From: Verrucomicrobiota bacterium
GTDB lineage: Bacteria; Verrucomicrobiota; Verrucomicrobiia; Chthoniobacterales; UBA10450
Assembly (NCBI GenBank): GCA_003220055.1
Contig: QHRF01000101.1
Location: 1 to 33,922 of the forward strand
Length of the DNA stretch: 33,922 bases
Reading direction: 5' to 3'
Positions within the stretch are counted from its first letter, which is position 1. The number at the start of each line of letters is the position of its first letter. The position numbers and the translations under genes were made by a program. Of this stretch, positions 1-8,417 are shown in pieces. Below the pieces are notes generated by a model that did no database searches, was not told the DNA's origin, and saw nothing but the letters and a program-made list of their open reading frames with translations.

Positions 1-53
1 GACCTTGTTCGTTGAGTGTTGGACAATTTCGCTCCGACACTCGATTAATTCGC

Positions 54-1154
54 ATGCTACCGGTTGAGCATGACGATCCGATCAATGCGAAAATCCTCGC
101 CGTTTCGGAGGATAAAATCGCAGGCTTCGTTCGCGAGCCGTTCGAGGAAATCGCGCGCCGCTCAGGCGTGGACCTCGATGTTGTGATGGCGCAGATCGCC
201 GCGATGCTTCGCGCCGGAACGATCCGTCGCGTCCGGCAAACATTGCTTGCGACCAACCTCGCCGACGGCGCGCTCGTCGCGTGGAAGGTTCCGGAAGAAA
301 AGATCGACCGCGCCTTTGATTGGATGTTTCAGCGCGATCCGTTTTCGGGTCACGTTGTCATTCGTTCCACCGATACGGTCAGCGCCGGCTCCGAATACAA
401 ACTTTGGACAACGCTGAAGGTCCCGCGCGGGTTTTCGCTGCAAAAACATTGCGAATTGCTCACGCAAAAAGTCGGCGCCGAGAAATTCCGGATCATGCCG
501 GCAAAAGGGATTTTCACGCTCGGGGTTGGCCACGTGCGACGGAAAAGCATAGAGCCGGGCGAGAAAGCAGACGAGCCCGCAAAGATGATTCGGGTGGAGG
601 TGGTCGATCTTGGGGAACACGAGTGGAACGTTTTGCTCGCCCTCAAACGCGAATTCGTGCCGGAAGAAATTCGCCCGAATCCATGGGCATCGCGCGCGAA
701 AGAAGCGGGTGTCAGCTTGGATGAATTTTATCGGGTCGCCGAAAACTTGAGCGCACGCAAAATTATCGGCCGCTTTTCCACGTTTCTCGAACACGTGAAA
801 CCGTCGCAGACCGGCGTTCGCGTCACGCGTTTCAATGCTTTGTTTCATTGGGCGGTGCCTGCCGGGCGCGAGATCGAGACCGGCGGCGAAGTCGGCCGGC
901 ACCACATCCTGACCCATTGTTACTGGCGTGAAGCCGGTCCGGAATTCAAGAATGTCAACATCATGGCAGTCGCGCACGGCACCGACAAGCAGCGGCTCCT
1001 CGATCACAAGGCGGCGATAGATCGACATCTTGAGTCATGCCGCATTCCGGTTTCCTACACCAATGTTTTCTGGGGCGGGCGCAGCGAAATCAAACCGTCC
1101 GAAATTTCGCCGAAAATTTACCGGGAATGGCTGTCAGATTCGCAAGCGGCATGA
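54..1154 (+). CDS. Tandem Lrp/AsnC-like protein resembling fused siroheme decarboxylase AhbA/AhbB
   Basis: The protein has two similar halves. Each has a winged-helix-like segment (first about residues 10-60, second about 190-240 from the ATG) followed by an RAM-like alpha/beta half. The first half contains RRVRQTLLATNL then a VAWKVP segment, and the second RFNALFHWAVP, which resemble the 'RR.GA...h..lG...N.M..W.VP' pattern of siroheme decarboxylases. These enzymes (AhbA/AhbB, NirD/L/G/H) belong to the Lrp/AsnC fold and decarboxylate siroheme in alternative haem or haem d1 synthesis. No other gene of those pathways is in the window, so the function is inference and a DNA-binding regulator remains possible. 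The start is set at an ATG. An in-frame TTG lies at 12 and the frame is open to the window edge, so the true start could be further left. trpD follows 19 bp downstream. Confidence 0.6.
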   Translation: MLPVEHDDPINAKILAVSEDKIAGFVREPFEEIARRSGVDLDVVMAQIAAMLRAGTIRRVRQTLLATNLADGALVAWKVPEEKIDRAFDWMFQRDPFSGHVVIRSTDTVSAGSEYKLWTTLKVPRGFSLQKHCELLTQKVGAEKFRIMPAKGIFTLGVGHVRRKSIEPGEKADEPAKMIRVEVVDLGEHEWNVLLALKREFVPEEIRPNPWASRAKEAGVSLDEFYRVAENLSARKIIGRFSTFLEHVKPSQTGVRVTRFNALFHWAVPAGREIETGGEVGRHHILTHCYWREAGPEFKNVNIMAVAHGTDKQRLLDHKAAIDRHLESCRIPVSYTNVFWGGRSEIKPSEISPKIYREWLSDSQAA

Positions 1155-1173
1155 AGTCGCGCTTCGTCTTCCT

Positions 1174-2214
1174 TTGAAATCGCTCATCGAAAAACTTCGT
1201 AACGGTCGCGATCTGAACGGGGCTGACATCGATACTGCGGTGGCGATTCTACTTTCGCCGGACGTCGGCGACGAGGTGAAAGCGGACTTCCTGACTGCGT
1301 TGCACCGAAAAGGAGAGACCACTGAAGAGATTGCCGCTTTTGTCCAGTCGTTGATGAAACGCGCAGTTGATCCGATGATTGATCGGGCTGAGATGCCCGG
1401 CCCGATGGTGGACGTTTGCGGCACCGGCGGCGATGGCGTCGATTCATTTAATATTTCGACGACGGTCGCCTTTGTGGTGGCGGCGGGCGGCGCCGTGGTG
1501 GTGAAGCACGGCAATCGCCGCGTCACTTCCAGTTGTGGCAGCGCTGATGTTCTCGAACAACTTGGCGTGCCGATCGATCTCGCGCCCGAAGAATTGCGCG
1601 AATCTCTTAAACGCCACCGACTCGGCTTTCTCTTTGCGCGGCAATATCATCCAGCGTTTCGCGCGCTCGCGGAAACGCGTGGGCGTTTGGCACGGCAAAA
1701 TGCGCGCACGATTTTCAATGCGCTCGGACCGCTCTTAAATCCGGCCCGCCCATCGCGGCAGCTGATTGGTGTCTATTCGCCGCACTTGACCGGTATCTTC
1801 GCTCAAGTTCTGCGGGAACTTCGACATGAGCGCGCCTGGATTGTGCATGGCCTTGGCGATAACAGCGCGGGCATGGACGACATCTCCGTTAGCGGTGCGA
1901 CCACGATCGCGGAACTCATCGACGACAAAGTCACGTCCGCGATCTTGGACGTAAGCTGGCTCGGCATTCCGCGAGCGCCGGTCAGCGAATTGCGAGGTGG
2001 AGACGCGCGCGAAAACGCCGCCACGATTGAGGGAATTCTTGCCGGGAAAATTTCTGGCGCAAAGCGCGACATGACGATTGTGAACGCAGCAGGAGGGTTC
2101 GTGGTCGCCGGCCTGGTCAAAGATCTGAAAGAGGGGATCGAATTGGCGCGCGAAGAAATCGACAGCGGTCGCGCGTTGGAGAAATTGAGGGCGCTCCAAG
2201 GAACGCGATTGTAG
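1174..2214 (+). CDS. trpD: Anthranilate phosphoribosyltransferase
   Basis: TrpD transfers phosphoribose from PRPP to anthranilate, the second step of tryptophan synthesis, in the cytoplasm. The sequence shows the PRPP-binding GTGGD motif (residues 83-87), KHGNR (111-115), the SSCGSADVLEQLG segment, and an RTIFNALGPLLNP block typical of this glycosyltransferase family 3 enzyme. The frame is open back to 1030, but those extra 48 residues overlap the previous gene and look non-native. The in-frame TTG at 1174 gives 346 residues, the normal family length, and starts with the usual helical N-domain. No clear Shine-Dalgarno precedes it. No other trp gene is nearby, so the pathway genes are scattered here. 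The stop codon TAG is also the first bases of a palindromic repeat. Confidence 0.93.
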   Translation: MKSLIEKLRNGRDLNGADIDTAVAILLSPDVGDEVKADFLTALHRKGETTEEIAAFVQSLMKRAVDPMIDRAEMPGPMVDVCGTGGDGVDSFNISTTVAFVVAAGGAVVVKHGNRRVTSSCGSADVLEQLGVPIDLAPEELRESLKRHRLGFLFARQYHPAFRALAETRGRLARQNARTIFNALGPLLNPARPSRQLIGVYSPHLTGIFAQVLRELRHERAWIVHGLGDNSAGMDDISVSGATTIAELIDDKVTSAILDVSWLGIPRAPVSELRGGDARENAATIEGILAGKISGAKRDMTIVNAAGGFVVAGLVKDLKEGIELAREEIDSGRALEKLRALQGTRL

Positions 2215-2267
2215 GGCAGGCGCTCCGCCTGCCGGTCTTTAGTTGGCAACCGATGCGGTTGCCCTAC
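2211..2267. repeat. REPIN-like element: GTAG, two hairpins, CTAC
   Basis: The element starts with GTAG and ends with CTAC, and the outer inverted repeat is GTAGGGCA/TGCCCTAC. Inside are two perfect hairpins: GGCAGGCG-CTC-CGCCTGCC (2215-2233) and GGCAACCG-ATG-CGGTTGCC (2245-2263). It fills the space between convergent trpD and birA and contains the trpD stop codon. The right half recurs exactly (31 bp, 2243-2273) at 20819-20849. It could also act as a bidirectional transcription barrier, but there is no T-tract. Confidence 0.85.
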
Positions 2268-2270
2268 AAT

Positions 2271-2912
2271 TCATTCGACGAACCGATCGCGATAACTTGC
2301 GTCCAAATTTTGCAGCAGCGCGACTGCGAGCTGGTGACGGTCAACTTGTTCGCCGCGGCGAATCCGCCTTGTGGCGGATCGATCCAACGCCATCGCTAAA
2401 GAAATCGCGCGCGGGCGAAGCTCACCCGAAAAATCTTCGGCGCGCTGGTTCACATTGAGGCCGATCCCGACGATCGCGATGTGGGGGGAATTTTTCTGCG
2501 CGCGCATTTCAACCAGAACGCCGGCGATCTTTTTTCCGGCGACGACAACGTCGTTCGGCAAGTTCACCGTCGCTTCGCGCGCAAATTCCGTTGAAATTGT
2601 ATCGGCGATCGTGCGCGCGGCCCATTCAGCCAATTGCGCCGATGCTCCGATGTCGATCTTCGGCCGAAGTAAAATCGAGAACCAAAGTCCTTTGCCGGCA
2701 GCCGATTCCCAGGAATTATTGCGCTGGCCGCGCCCGGCGGTTTGGCGCTCCGCGAATACCACCAGACCTTCGGGCGTTGATGGCGAAGTCCGCTCCAAAA
2801 CGGAATCATTCGTCGACGTTGTCTCGTCGACGACCACAATGTCGCGGCCGATGATCGCAGAATCGAGATCGGCGCGGAGCTTGTCGCCACTCAGCGCGTC
2901 GAAGGTTATCAT
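2271..2912 (-). CDS. birA: Biotin--[acetyl-CoA-carboxylase] ligase (monofunctional)
   Basis: This enzyme activates biotin with ATP and attaches it to the carboxyl-carrier lysine of biotin-dependent carboxylases. The BPL/LplA catalytic fold is recognisable from the TSTND motif (32-36), GRGQRNNSW (60-68, the biotinyl-AMP loop, usually GRGRRGRxW), and NLPNDVVVAGKKIAGVLVE, equivalent to the usual KWPNDL..GKKxxGIL block. At 213 residues it lacks the N-terminal DNA-binding helix-turn-helix of E. coli BirA, so it is probably not a repressor. Its start codon overlaps the nadC stop (ATGA), the last junction of a three-gene minus-strand operon guaD-nadC-birA. The substitution of W by L in the KWPND position is mild divergence. 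Confidence 0.9.
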   Translation of the reverse strand: MITFDALSGDKLRADLDSAIIGRDIVVVDETTSTNDSVLERTSPSTPEGLVVFAERQTAGRGQRNNSWESAAGKGLWFSILLRPKIDIGASAQLAEWAARTIADTISTEFAREATVNLPNDVVVAGKKIAGVLVEMRAQKNSPHIAIVGIGLNVNQRAEDFSGELRPRAISLAMALDRSATRRIRRGEQVDRHQLAVALLQNLDASYRDRFVE

Positions 2913-3757
2913 GCAGGGAGCGGCGTTAACTCGAGAGAAAAATCGATCGCGCGTGGAGAATGGGTGAGCGCGCCGATGGAAATATAATCGACGCCGGTGG
3001 CAGCGATTTGCCGGATGTTTTTCAAGGTCACGCCACCGCTCGCTTCAAATTTTACTTTGTCTTTGCCAAGCGCTATCGCTTCCCGAATCTGCGCCGGCTT
3101 CATATTGTCGAGGAGAATCACGTCAATGCCGTCGACTTGCAGAAATGCGCGAACTTGCTCGAGCGCGTCGGCCTCAACTTCAATTCGAACATTCGGTCGC
3201 GCCTCGCGGAACTTTTGCACTGCCTTTGCGAACGCGGCAAATCCCGCGCTAACGGTTAGGTGATTGTCTTTCAGCATCACCATGTCGAACAAACCGAAAC
3301 GATGATTGGCGCCACCGCCCGCGACCACGGCCGCTTTCTCCAGCGCGCGCAAACCCGGCGTCGTTTTGCGGGTGTCGAGAATCTTCACGTGGTCGGTTCC
3401 GGCAGCGTCGACAAACTTTCGGGTGAGCGTCGCGATTCCAGACAATCGCTGCAAAAAATTCAGCGCCACCCGCTCAGCTTTTAGAATCGAACGCGCCTGG
3501 CCGCGAAGTTCGATCACACTCTCGCCAGCATTTATCTCGCCACCGTCTTTTTTGACAACGGTGATCGCGACCGTGGAATCTACGCGACGGAAAACTTCTG
3601 CGGCTGTTTCTGTGCCGGCAAGAGTGGCGCGCTCGCGAGCCACAATTCGCGCCATCGCCTGCTGATTCTTCGAGACGAAAAAATCAGTGGTCAGATCGCC
3701 CTCGCCAATGTCTTCGCTCAAGGCGACATCGATTGGATCGACACTGATTCGTTTCAT
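2909..3757 (-). CDS. nadC: Nicotinate-nucleotide pyrophosphorylase (carboxylating)
   Basis: NadC (quinolinate phosphoribosyltransferase) converts quinolinate and PRPP to nicotinate mononucleotide, CO2 and pyrophosphate in de novo NAD synthesis. Visible signatures are the N-terminal EDIGEGDLTTD, the TRKTTPGLR loop carrying PRPP/quinolinate-binding residues, GGGANHRFGLFDMVMLKDNH, and the C-terminal EASGGV and GVDYISIGALTHS barrel strands. The frame extends 12 residues further upstream, but the internal ATG at 3757 overlaps the upstream deaminase stop as ATGA and gives the normal family length (282 residues), so it is preferred. The downstream junction with birA is also ATGA, indicating translational coupling. 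No nadA or nadB is in the window. Confidence 0.95.
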   Translation of the reverse strand: MKRISVDPIDVALSEDIGEGDLTTDFFVSKNQQAMARIVARERATLAGTETAAEVFRRVDSTVAITVVKKDGGEINAGESVIELRGQARSILKAERVALNFLQRLSGIATLTRKFVDAAGTDHVKILDTRKTTPGLRALEKAAVVAGGGANHRFGLFDMVMLKDNHLTVSAGFAAFAKAVQKFREARPNVRIEVEADALEQVRAFLQVDGIDVILLDNMKPAQIREAIALGKDKVKFEASGGVTLKNIRQIAATGVDYISIGALTHSPRAIDFSLELTPLPA

Positions 3758-5091
3758 AGCGCGCCGGCCGGGCTTGGTGCCTGGTAAATGCATTTGCCGC
3801 GAACGTACGTTTCCAGATTCGCTTGCGGTCCGCCGCGATAAATGCAGAGCGCGACTATGTCCTCGGGCGTAAGTTCGGCCAAAGCATCCTCGTTTGGATA
3901 GGGCAAAAGCGCGGCCAGGTCGACAACGATCAGGTCCGCTTCCTTACCGGAATCGAGTGAGCCGATGATATTGGATTTCCCGAGCGCGCGTGCGCCGCCG
4001 AGGGTGGCGAGATAAAATGCTTCGCCCGGACGAAGCGGTCGCAAATTCGGTTCGTAGGCGCTGCGCGCTTTTTGCACTTCAATCGCCGCGCGCATTACCT
4101 GCCACATATTTAACTCCGGCCCGCCGGCCACGTCCGAACCGAGTCCGACGTTGATTCCGGCTTTCAAAAGTTGATCGAGCTTCATCAGGCCGCTGCCGAG
4201 AAAAAGATTCGAGCTCGGACAATGCGCCACGCTCGACTGTGCCGCGGCGATCGCGGCGATTTCTCGGGGATTGAGATGAATGCAATGGCCGACCACGGTG
4301 TGCGGTGTGAGCATTCCGCATTTTTCATAGACGTGGGTGTAGTCGCGCGCGCTCATATAAAGGTGGTGCACTTTCTCCAGCTCCTCGCGGTTTTCCGCCA
4401 GGTGAGTCTGCAAATAGGCTTCGAACCGCGCGGCCAGCTCGGCGGCGCTACGCATCATTTTTTCCGAACAGGTAACGGCGAAACGGGGACTGAACGCGTA
4501 CTCGAGCCGGCCTTCCTCGGACCGATGCCATTTTCGACAAAGGCGCTCGCTCTCGAGCAACGAAATTGAGAGCACCTTTTTCGGCTGGAGCTGGCCGTAG
4601 GAGCCGAGATCCATCATCATTTTCCCGAGGATCGCGCGGATGCCGCTTTGCTTGGCGGCCTCGAAACCGGCATCGCAACTGTCTTCATAAATCGCCGCGT
4701 AGGCCATCACCGTGGTGGTGCCATTGCGCACCAACTCTTGAAAAAACGCGGGCGCTTCGGCGCGCGCTTTCGGTCCGGTAAACTCCCGCTCGACCGGAAA
4801 AATGTGCTGCCGCAGCCATGGCAACAGCTCGCTTTCACCGCGCGCCACGACCGAGTATTGCGGCAGGTGCGTGTGACAATCGATTAAGCCCGGAAAAATC
4901 GCGGCCGGCCGCCGGTCGAGCCAGCGAATTGAATTCGGGTGCAGCCGGCGCAGATCGTCGTAATCGCCGATTTTCGAAATTTTTCCGTTGTCGATCAAGA
5001 CCGCGCCATTAGGCCGGCCGCGCAAAGTGCCGAACTGTGGTGCATCGATCAGAAAGCCGCGGAGGCCGAACGGGCTGGTATCGCTCTGCAT
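3754..5091 (-). CDS. guaD: Guanine deaminase (amidohydrolase family)
   Basis: The protein is predicted to deaminate guanine to xanthine, a cytoplasmic purine-catabolic step using one zinc ion. The metal-dependent amidohydrolase fold is clear: PGLIDCHTHLPQY with the HxH pair at residues 73 and 75, HLAENREE (H230, E233), VGHCIHL (H269), AHCPSSNLFLGSG, and GLGSDVAGG with the catalytic Asp at about 320. The PQY after HTH and the GLGSDVAGG block point to GuaD rather than to the related chlorohydrolases SsnA or AtzB, though substrate is inferred. It leads an ATGA-coupled operon with nadC and birA. No purine transporter or xanthine dehydrogenase is adjacent. The start ATG at 5091 has no strong Shine-Dalgarno. 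Confidence 0.88.
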   Translation of the reverse strand: MQSDTSPFGLRGFLIDAPQFGTLRGRPNGAVLIDNGKISKIGDYDDLRRLHPNSIRWLDRRPAAIFPGLIDCHTHLPQYSVVARGESELLPWLRQHIFPVEREFTGPKARAEAPAFFQELVRNGTTTVMAYAAIYEDSCDAGFEAAKQSGIRAILGKMMMDLGSYGQLQPKKVLSISLLESERLCRKWHRSEEGRLEYAFSPRFAVTCSEKMMRSAAELAARFEAYLQTHLAENREELEKVHHLYMSARDYTHVYEKCGMLTPHTVVGHCIHLNPREIAAIAAAQSSVAHCPSSNLFLGSGLMKLDQLLKAGINVGLGSDVAGGPELNMWQVMRAAIEVQKARSAYEPNLRPLRPGEAFYLATLGGARALGKSNIIGSLDSGKEADLIVVDLAALLPYPNEDALAELTPEDIVALCIYRGGPQANLETYVRGKCIYQAPSPAGAL

Positions 5092-5169
5092 AAACGGCGA
5101 CTGCTATCAAACCACTTTGGTCGGGCGCGCCGCAACACCACAATTGAGGGCACTTTCCGCGGAAAGGAT

Positions 5170-5220
5170 AAGGGCAATTGACTTTGCCACTCCGGTTCGG
5201 ACTCGCCCAGGCGACATCGG
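5170..5220. repeat. Degenerate REP-like element in the guaD upstream region
   Basis: This 51 bp segment matches, with scattered differences, the left part of the element at 12704-12772: GGGC-ATTGAC-TTGCCA-TCCGG-TCGGACTCGCCC. The GTAG foot is changed to ATAA and the right half is eroded, so it looks like an old copy. The rest of the 5092-5385 gap (294 bp) holds no convincing gene and no clear terminator. It must contain the guaD promoter, but I see no confident -35/-10 pair. Confidence 0.6.
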
Positions 5221-5385
5221 TACAAAAAAAGATTCGGGCAGCGCACGCCAAGGAGAAACAGCAAATACAAGAAACGTGCAACCGCCCGAATCGCCTTAAC
5301 CTGTTAATTTGGACAGCGCCCAGCGGCTGGCGTTCGAATTATTTACGATTTTTTCGGACTGAGTAGGCTCAACTGCGCCAGGCAC

Positions 5386-6300
5386 TTACAACTTCATCTC
5401 CTCTTGAATCGAACCGCCGGCCCTCGCCGCCTCGGTTTTTACCTCCTGCAATAACGACTTGAACTCGCATTTCTCCAGTTGGGCGATCAGCGCTGGATAC
5501 TCCGGTTGGATCCGGAGGTCATCAATCGGGATTGGAAGCTCCATGTGACAATCGAGCTCCACCATTTTTCGGTTCTGCAAAATTTGTTCGCGCGCGCCGG
5601 TAAGCTTTTCCCGGGTCCGATTGCTTTTCACCTTGTCAATGTTCGCGAGCAGCTTTTCCAGGCCGCCAGATTCGCGGACTAATCCGGCCGCAGTTTTCCG
5701 TCCGATACCGGCGCCGGGGATGTTGTCGACCGAATCGCCGGAAATCGCCAGCACATCGCCGATCAGTTTCGGCGGCACGTCCCATTTCGCAGTCGCTTGT
5801 TCCTCGCCGAGTAACGCGAACCCGTCTTTCGGCGAAGTCAGATCGGCTTTGGCTGTGGTGTAAACTTTCACGCACGGGCCGATCAGCTGATACAAATCTT
5901 TGTCGTTCGTGGCCAAGACCACTTCCATTCCTTTGCGCTTGCACGCGGCCATCGCGTAGCAACCCATCAAGTCGTCGGCTTCGGTGTTGGGGAGCGAAAT
6001 GTTTTTGAATCCGAGCAGGGGCGTAAGCTTTTGAATGAAATCGAGTTGCGGCACCATCGGCAACGGCATCTCCTTGCGCGTTTCTTTGTAAGCCGGTTGC
6101 AACTTCACTCGCCGTTCCGGCATGCCTTCGTCCCAAAACACCGCTCCCAGCTCCGGCTGGAGATGCTTAATCATCAAGCGCAGCGTCTTGGTGAAACCAA
6201 AAATTGCGTTCGTCGGCTCGCCTCGCGAGTTGGACAGGTTCGGGATCGCGAAAAACGACCGGTAAACGTAATAATGCCCGTCTATTAAAAGCAGTTTCAC
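5386..6300 (-). CDS. Stand-alone 5'-3' exonuclease (Pol I N-domain / FEN family)
   Basis: The protein is homologous over its full 304 residues to the 5' nuclease domain of DNA polymerase I, which removes RNA primers and flaps. It shows the N-terminal metal-binding LLLIDGHYYVYRSFFA (D7), the helical-arch region with YKETRKEMP, the paired acidic EADDLMGC, LATNDKDLYQLI, and the helix-three-turn-helix GDSVDNIPGAGIGRKTA. No polymerase domain follows. It is therefore a separate flap nuclease, similar in layout to Xni/ExoIX-type or phage T5/T7 exonucleases, but all acidic metal sites appear present, which suggests activity. It is divergently arranged with the GYF_2 membrane protein gene across a 106 bp gap. 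Confidence 0.88.
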   Translation of the reverse strand: MKLLLIDGHYYVYRSFFAIPNLSNSRGEPTNAIFGFTKTLRLMIKHLQPELGAVFWDEGMPERRVKLQPAYKETRKEMPLPMVPQLDFIQKLTPLLGFKNISLPNTEADDLMGCYAMAACKRKGMEVVLATNDKDLYQLIGPCVKVYTTAKADLTSPKDGFALLGEEQATAKWDVPPKLIGDVLAISGDSVDNIPGAGIGRKTAAGLVRESGGLEKLLANIDKVKSNRTREKLTGAREQILQNRKMVELDCHMELPIPIDDLRIQPEYPALIAQLEKCEFKSLLQEVKTEAARAGGSIQEEMKL

Positions 6301-6309
6301 TAGAAGAGA

Positions 6310-6389
6310 GGATTAACTGGATTCTGCCGATTTCAAAACCGAACCTGCAAATTCGCTTCAGCAAATCCCTCTGTTAATCCGGTGAATCC
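6310..6389. repeat. Imperfect inverted repeats in the divergent intergenic region
   Basis: GGATTAAC (6310-6317) is the reverse complement of GTTAATCC (6373-6380), and GGATTC (6319-6324) of GAATCC (6384-6389). The two arms together read as a degenerate tandem of an ATCC-type unit on each side of about 50 bp. It occupies nearly all of the 106 bp between the two divergent start codons, so it overlaps both promoters or their leaders. Function is unknown. An operator or a remnant small mobile repeat are both possible. Confidence 0.5.
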
Positions 6390-6406
6390 TGTCCAATGAT
6401 GAGGGC

Positions 6407-7591
6407 ATGGCCGAGCAGTGGATCATTCGAGTTCAGGGAAAAGAATACGGCCCGGCTGATCTGGCGACGTTGCGTGAATGGAAAGCTGACGGTCGGGTGT
6501 TGCCGGCGAATCCCGCCCGCCAGGCCGATGTCGAGGAGGCTCATTGGAAAACGGCCGGCGACATTCCCGGATTGTTTCAAGTCGAACCACCGCCGGTTCA
6601 GACAAATGTGGAGGCAAACGCCAGTCCGGCTCGGACCGTGTCGCGCGCAGGAGCGTCCGCCGGCATTGCGGCCGACACGGCCACTACAACCTCCAAACCG
6701 CCGAGTCGGAACATTTTGGTCGAAACCTTTCGAATTTATTTTCGCGGTTTCTTTCAATTCTTCTGCCTCTCATTGCTGAGCATTGTCCCGATTGTCTGCG
6801 CGGAGCTCACCAATCGTTTCGTCGACACCGCACCGGGCGTGAACGTCGATCTGCGAACACTCGTCGCCGTCGCGGTCGGATTATGCATGCTCGTGCTGCG
6901 AATTGTTTTGGTTCCAGTCTATATCGCCGGCATCCAGATTCTCACCGCCGAGCTTGCGACCGGACATCGGCTCGGTTTTTTCAGCGTCCTTAATGCGGCG
7001 GTCAAATATTGGCCGCGCGTGGCCGGTCTCGGCCTGTTTGTCTACGGCGTTTTCTTTTTGCTGATCCTGTTCGCTCTCGGCATCGCGATCATGGTCGTCA
7101 CTTCAGCGGCGCTCTTCTCGATCGTGCTCGCGCTCGGCTTGCTTGCATTTCAAGTCTGGTTGTTCGGCCGATTTTTCATTAACGTTCTTTTCTGGCAGCA
7201 ATTCACCGTGCTCGAAAACGCGAACGTGAGCGAGGCCCTCCGCGAGAGCAGAAGACTCGCGCGCAGTGGGCGGGATCTTCCCTGGTATCAACGCCCACTT
7301 TGGCGCGGCGCGCTCATTGTCTCGATTTGGATCGCGTTTGCTTTAGCAATCGCCGTCGTCGCGATGTGGCCAAGACTGGCTGCGGAATGGCCGTTAGTCC
7401 GAGATTCTTTCAGCCAGCTGGGCGTCGCGCAGGATCCTCAGGTTGTTCTGCAGAAAATGATGGCGAGCCTGCCAAAAAATCAGACTGCCAGCTTTTCCGA
7501 ACTGGGTCTCACCGTTTTGCAGCGAATTCTTCAACCGCTCCTCGGCATCGCCTTCGTCGTCCTTTATCTCGATACCCGGCAAGAAGAGTAA
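6407..7591 (+). CDS. GYF_2 (DUF4339) domain integral membrane protein
   Basis: The first 60 residues (WIIRVQGKEYGPADLATLREWKADGRV) match the GYF_2/DUF4339 pattern 'W.....g..yGP.....l..w...G.v', a small domain thought to mediate protein contacts. A Pro/Ala-rich linker follows. From about residue 100 the protein is hydrophobic, with roughly six membrane segments at about 110-135, 145-180, 205-230, 232-260 (several strongly Val/Ile/Leu-rich), 295-320 and 370-390. The layout of a tethered GYF_2 head plus a multi-pass body recurs in Verrucomicrobiota and Planctomycetota genomes without assigned function. The ATG at 6407 is preceded by GAGGG at close spacing. Upstream is the divergent exonuclease. 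The specific role is unknown. Confidence 0.75.
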   Translation: MAEQWIIRVQGKEYGPADLATLREWKADGRVLPANPARQADVEEAHWKTAGDIPGLFQVEPPPVQTNVEANASPARTVSRAGASAGIAADTATTTSKPPSRNILVETFRIYFRGFFQFFCLSLLSIVPIVCAELTNRFVDTAPGVNVDLRTLVAVAVGLCMLVLRIVLVPVYIAGIQILTAELATGHRLGFFSVLNAAVKYWPRVAGLGLFVYGVFFLLILFALGIAIMVVTSAALFSIVLALGLLAFQVWLFGRFFINVLFWQQFTVLENANVSEALRESRRLARSGRDLPWYQRPLWRGALIVSIWIAFALAIAVVAMWPRLAAEWPLVRDSFSQLGVAQDPQVVLQKMMASLPKNQTASFSELGLTVLQRILQPLLGIAFVVLYLDTRQEE

Positions 7592-7592
7592 A

Positions 7593-7625
7593 TGATATAA
7601 TTGGGTTCTCTCTCGAGATGCGGTC
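7593..7625 (+). promoter_or_regulatory. Extended -10 promoter and leader
   Basis: TGATATAAT (7593-7601) is a perfect TATAAT with the extended TGn element. It is followed by TTGGG, TTCTCTCTCGAG and ATGCGGTCGTGAA running into the gene at 7626. Nearly the same module, with small indels, precedes the gene at 31131. No good -35 is visible, as expected for an extended -10 promoter. Confidence 0.55.
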
Positions 7626-8417
7626 GTGAAACCGAAATTGCTAGCTTGCTTCGCCCCGGCGCTGTTGGCGGCGACATTCTTAATCGCTGCCGATCAATCT
7701 CAACTCAAATTACCGGACGGATATGTAATTCCGCCATCAAGTGTTTCGCGGAATCGTGAATATGGCGTCAGTGCATTCAATAACACGGTCAATCCGATTC
7801 CCGATGAGATCAATGAGAACAAGATCGTAGATCTTCATACTGGCGAAATCGTAGGAATCATTAACGGCTCAAGTGCAATGATTCACATGAATAACGAAGA
7901 AATTCTTCCGGCTCGCTGGTCTCCGGATGGATCACTGCTGCTATGGGAGGTGGATGGGAAATGGTCTCCATCGACTTTGACGCTGCTAAGAATAGAGAAC
8001 AGTAAAGTTAAATGGGCTCTCGATGTCCTTAGAACTGTGCAACAAGCGATTCTTGTTCGCACGCGCAAAGTCGCTCCGCAGAAATACGCTGTGGCAAAAA
8101 AAGAGAATAAAGGCAACGGCACTGCGTTTCCCGACGGGTTTACGGTAAACGTTCGAGTGGAGGGCGATCAAGAACGAGGTGGCGCTACGGAGAACGTAGA
8201 GGGTAGACCGATTTCTCTGCCTTTGAAGGTTCATGCCGAACTGACTTCGAATCCGAAAGAGATGGAAGATTGGCCAAAGGAAGCCCAGCTAGACTCCGAG
8301 CTGGATGGGGTGATAACTCCGGAACGACAGCTCAACGTCACTCGCTTCCGTTTGCGCGAGACGCCTTTTAGCAAGGCGACGTCGAGTTCTTGGCTGGAAC
8401 TTACAAATCCTGATTGA
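7626..8417 (+). CDS. Secreted protein of unknown function, probably frameshifted
   Basis: I do not recognise a named family. The N-terminus (MKPKLLACFAPALLAATFLIAA) is a clear signal peptide, so the protein is exported. Residues 95-110 (PARWSPDGSLLLWEVDGKW) resemble a WD40/PD40-like beta-propeller strand, and the rest is hydrophilic. Base composition is visibly richer in A/T than neighbouring genes, which suggests a different origin or relaxed selection. The GTG start has no clear ribosome site. An ATG 8 bp upstream would encode MRS and then hit a stop after three codons, and restoring one base would join it to this frame. The C-terminus after about residue 252 changes character, while two neighbouring frames continue in a protein-like way to 8499. 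Frameshift mutations at both ends are plausible. Confidence 0.55.
   Translation: MKPKLLACFAPALLAATFLIAADQSQLKLPDGYVIPPSSVSRNREYGVSAFNNTVNPIPDEINENKIVDLHTGEIVGIINGSSAMIHMNNEEILPARWSPDGSLLLWEVDGKWSPSTLTLLRIENSKVKWALDVLRTVQQAILVRTRKVAPQKYAVAKKENKGNGTAFPDGFTVNVRVEGDQERGGATENVEGRPISLPLKVHAELTSNPKEMEDWPKEAQLDSELDGVITPERQLNVTRFRLRETPFSKATSSSWLELTNPD

Noticed and set aside
162-1028. 288-residue open frame on the minus strand
   Set aside because: It lies entirely antisense to the Lrp/AhbB-like gene, which has clear family motifs. The antisense product is rich in Arg, Cys and His without any domain pattern, typical of a GC-rich shadow frame.
1030-1173. N-terminal extension of TrpD
   Set aside because: The 48 extra residues overlap the end of the previous gene and do not resemble the TrpD N-domain. 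TTG 1174 restores the normal length.
5178-5366. 62-residue plus-strand frame in the guaD upstream gap
   Set aside because: It overlaps the degenerate REP-like element, has no ribosome site and no protein-like features.
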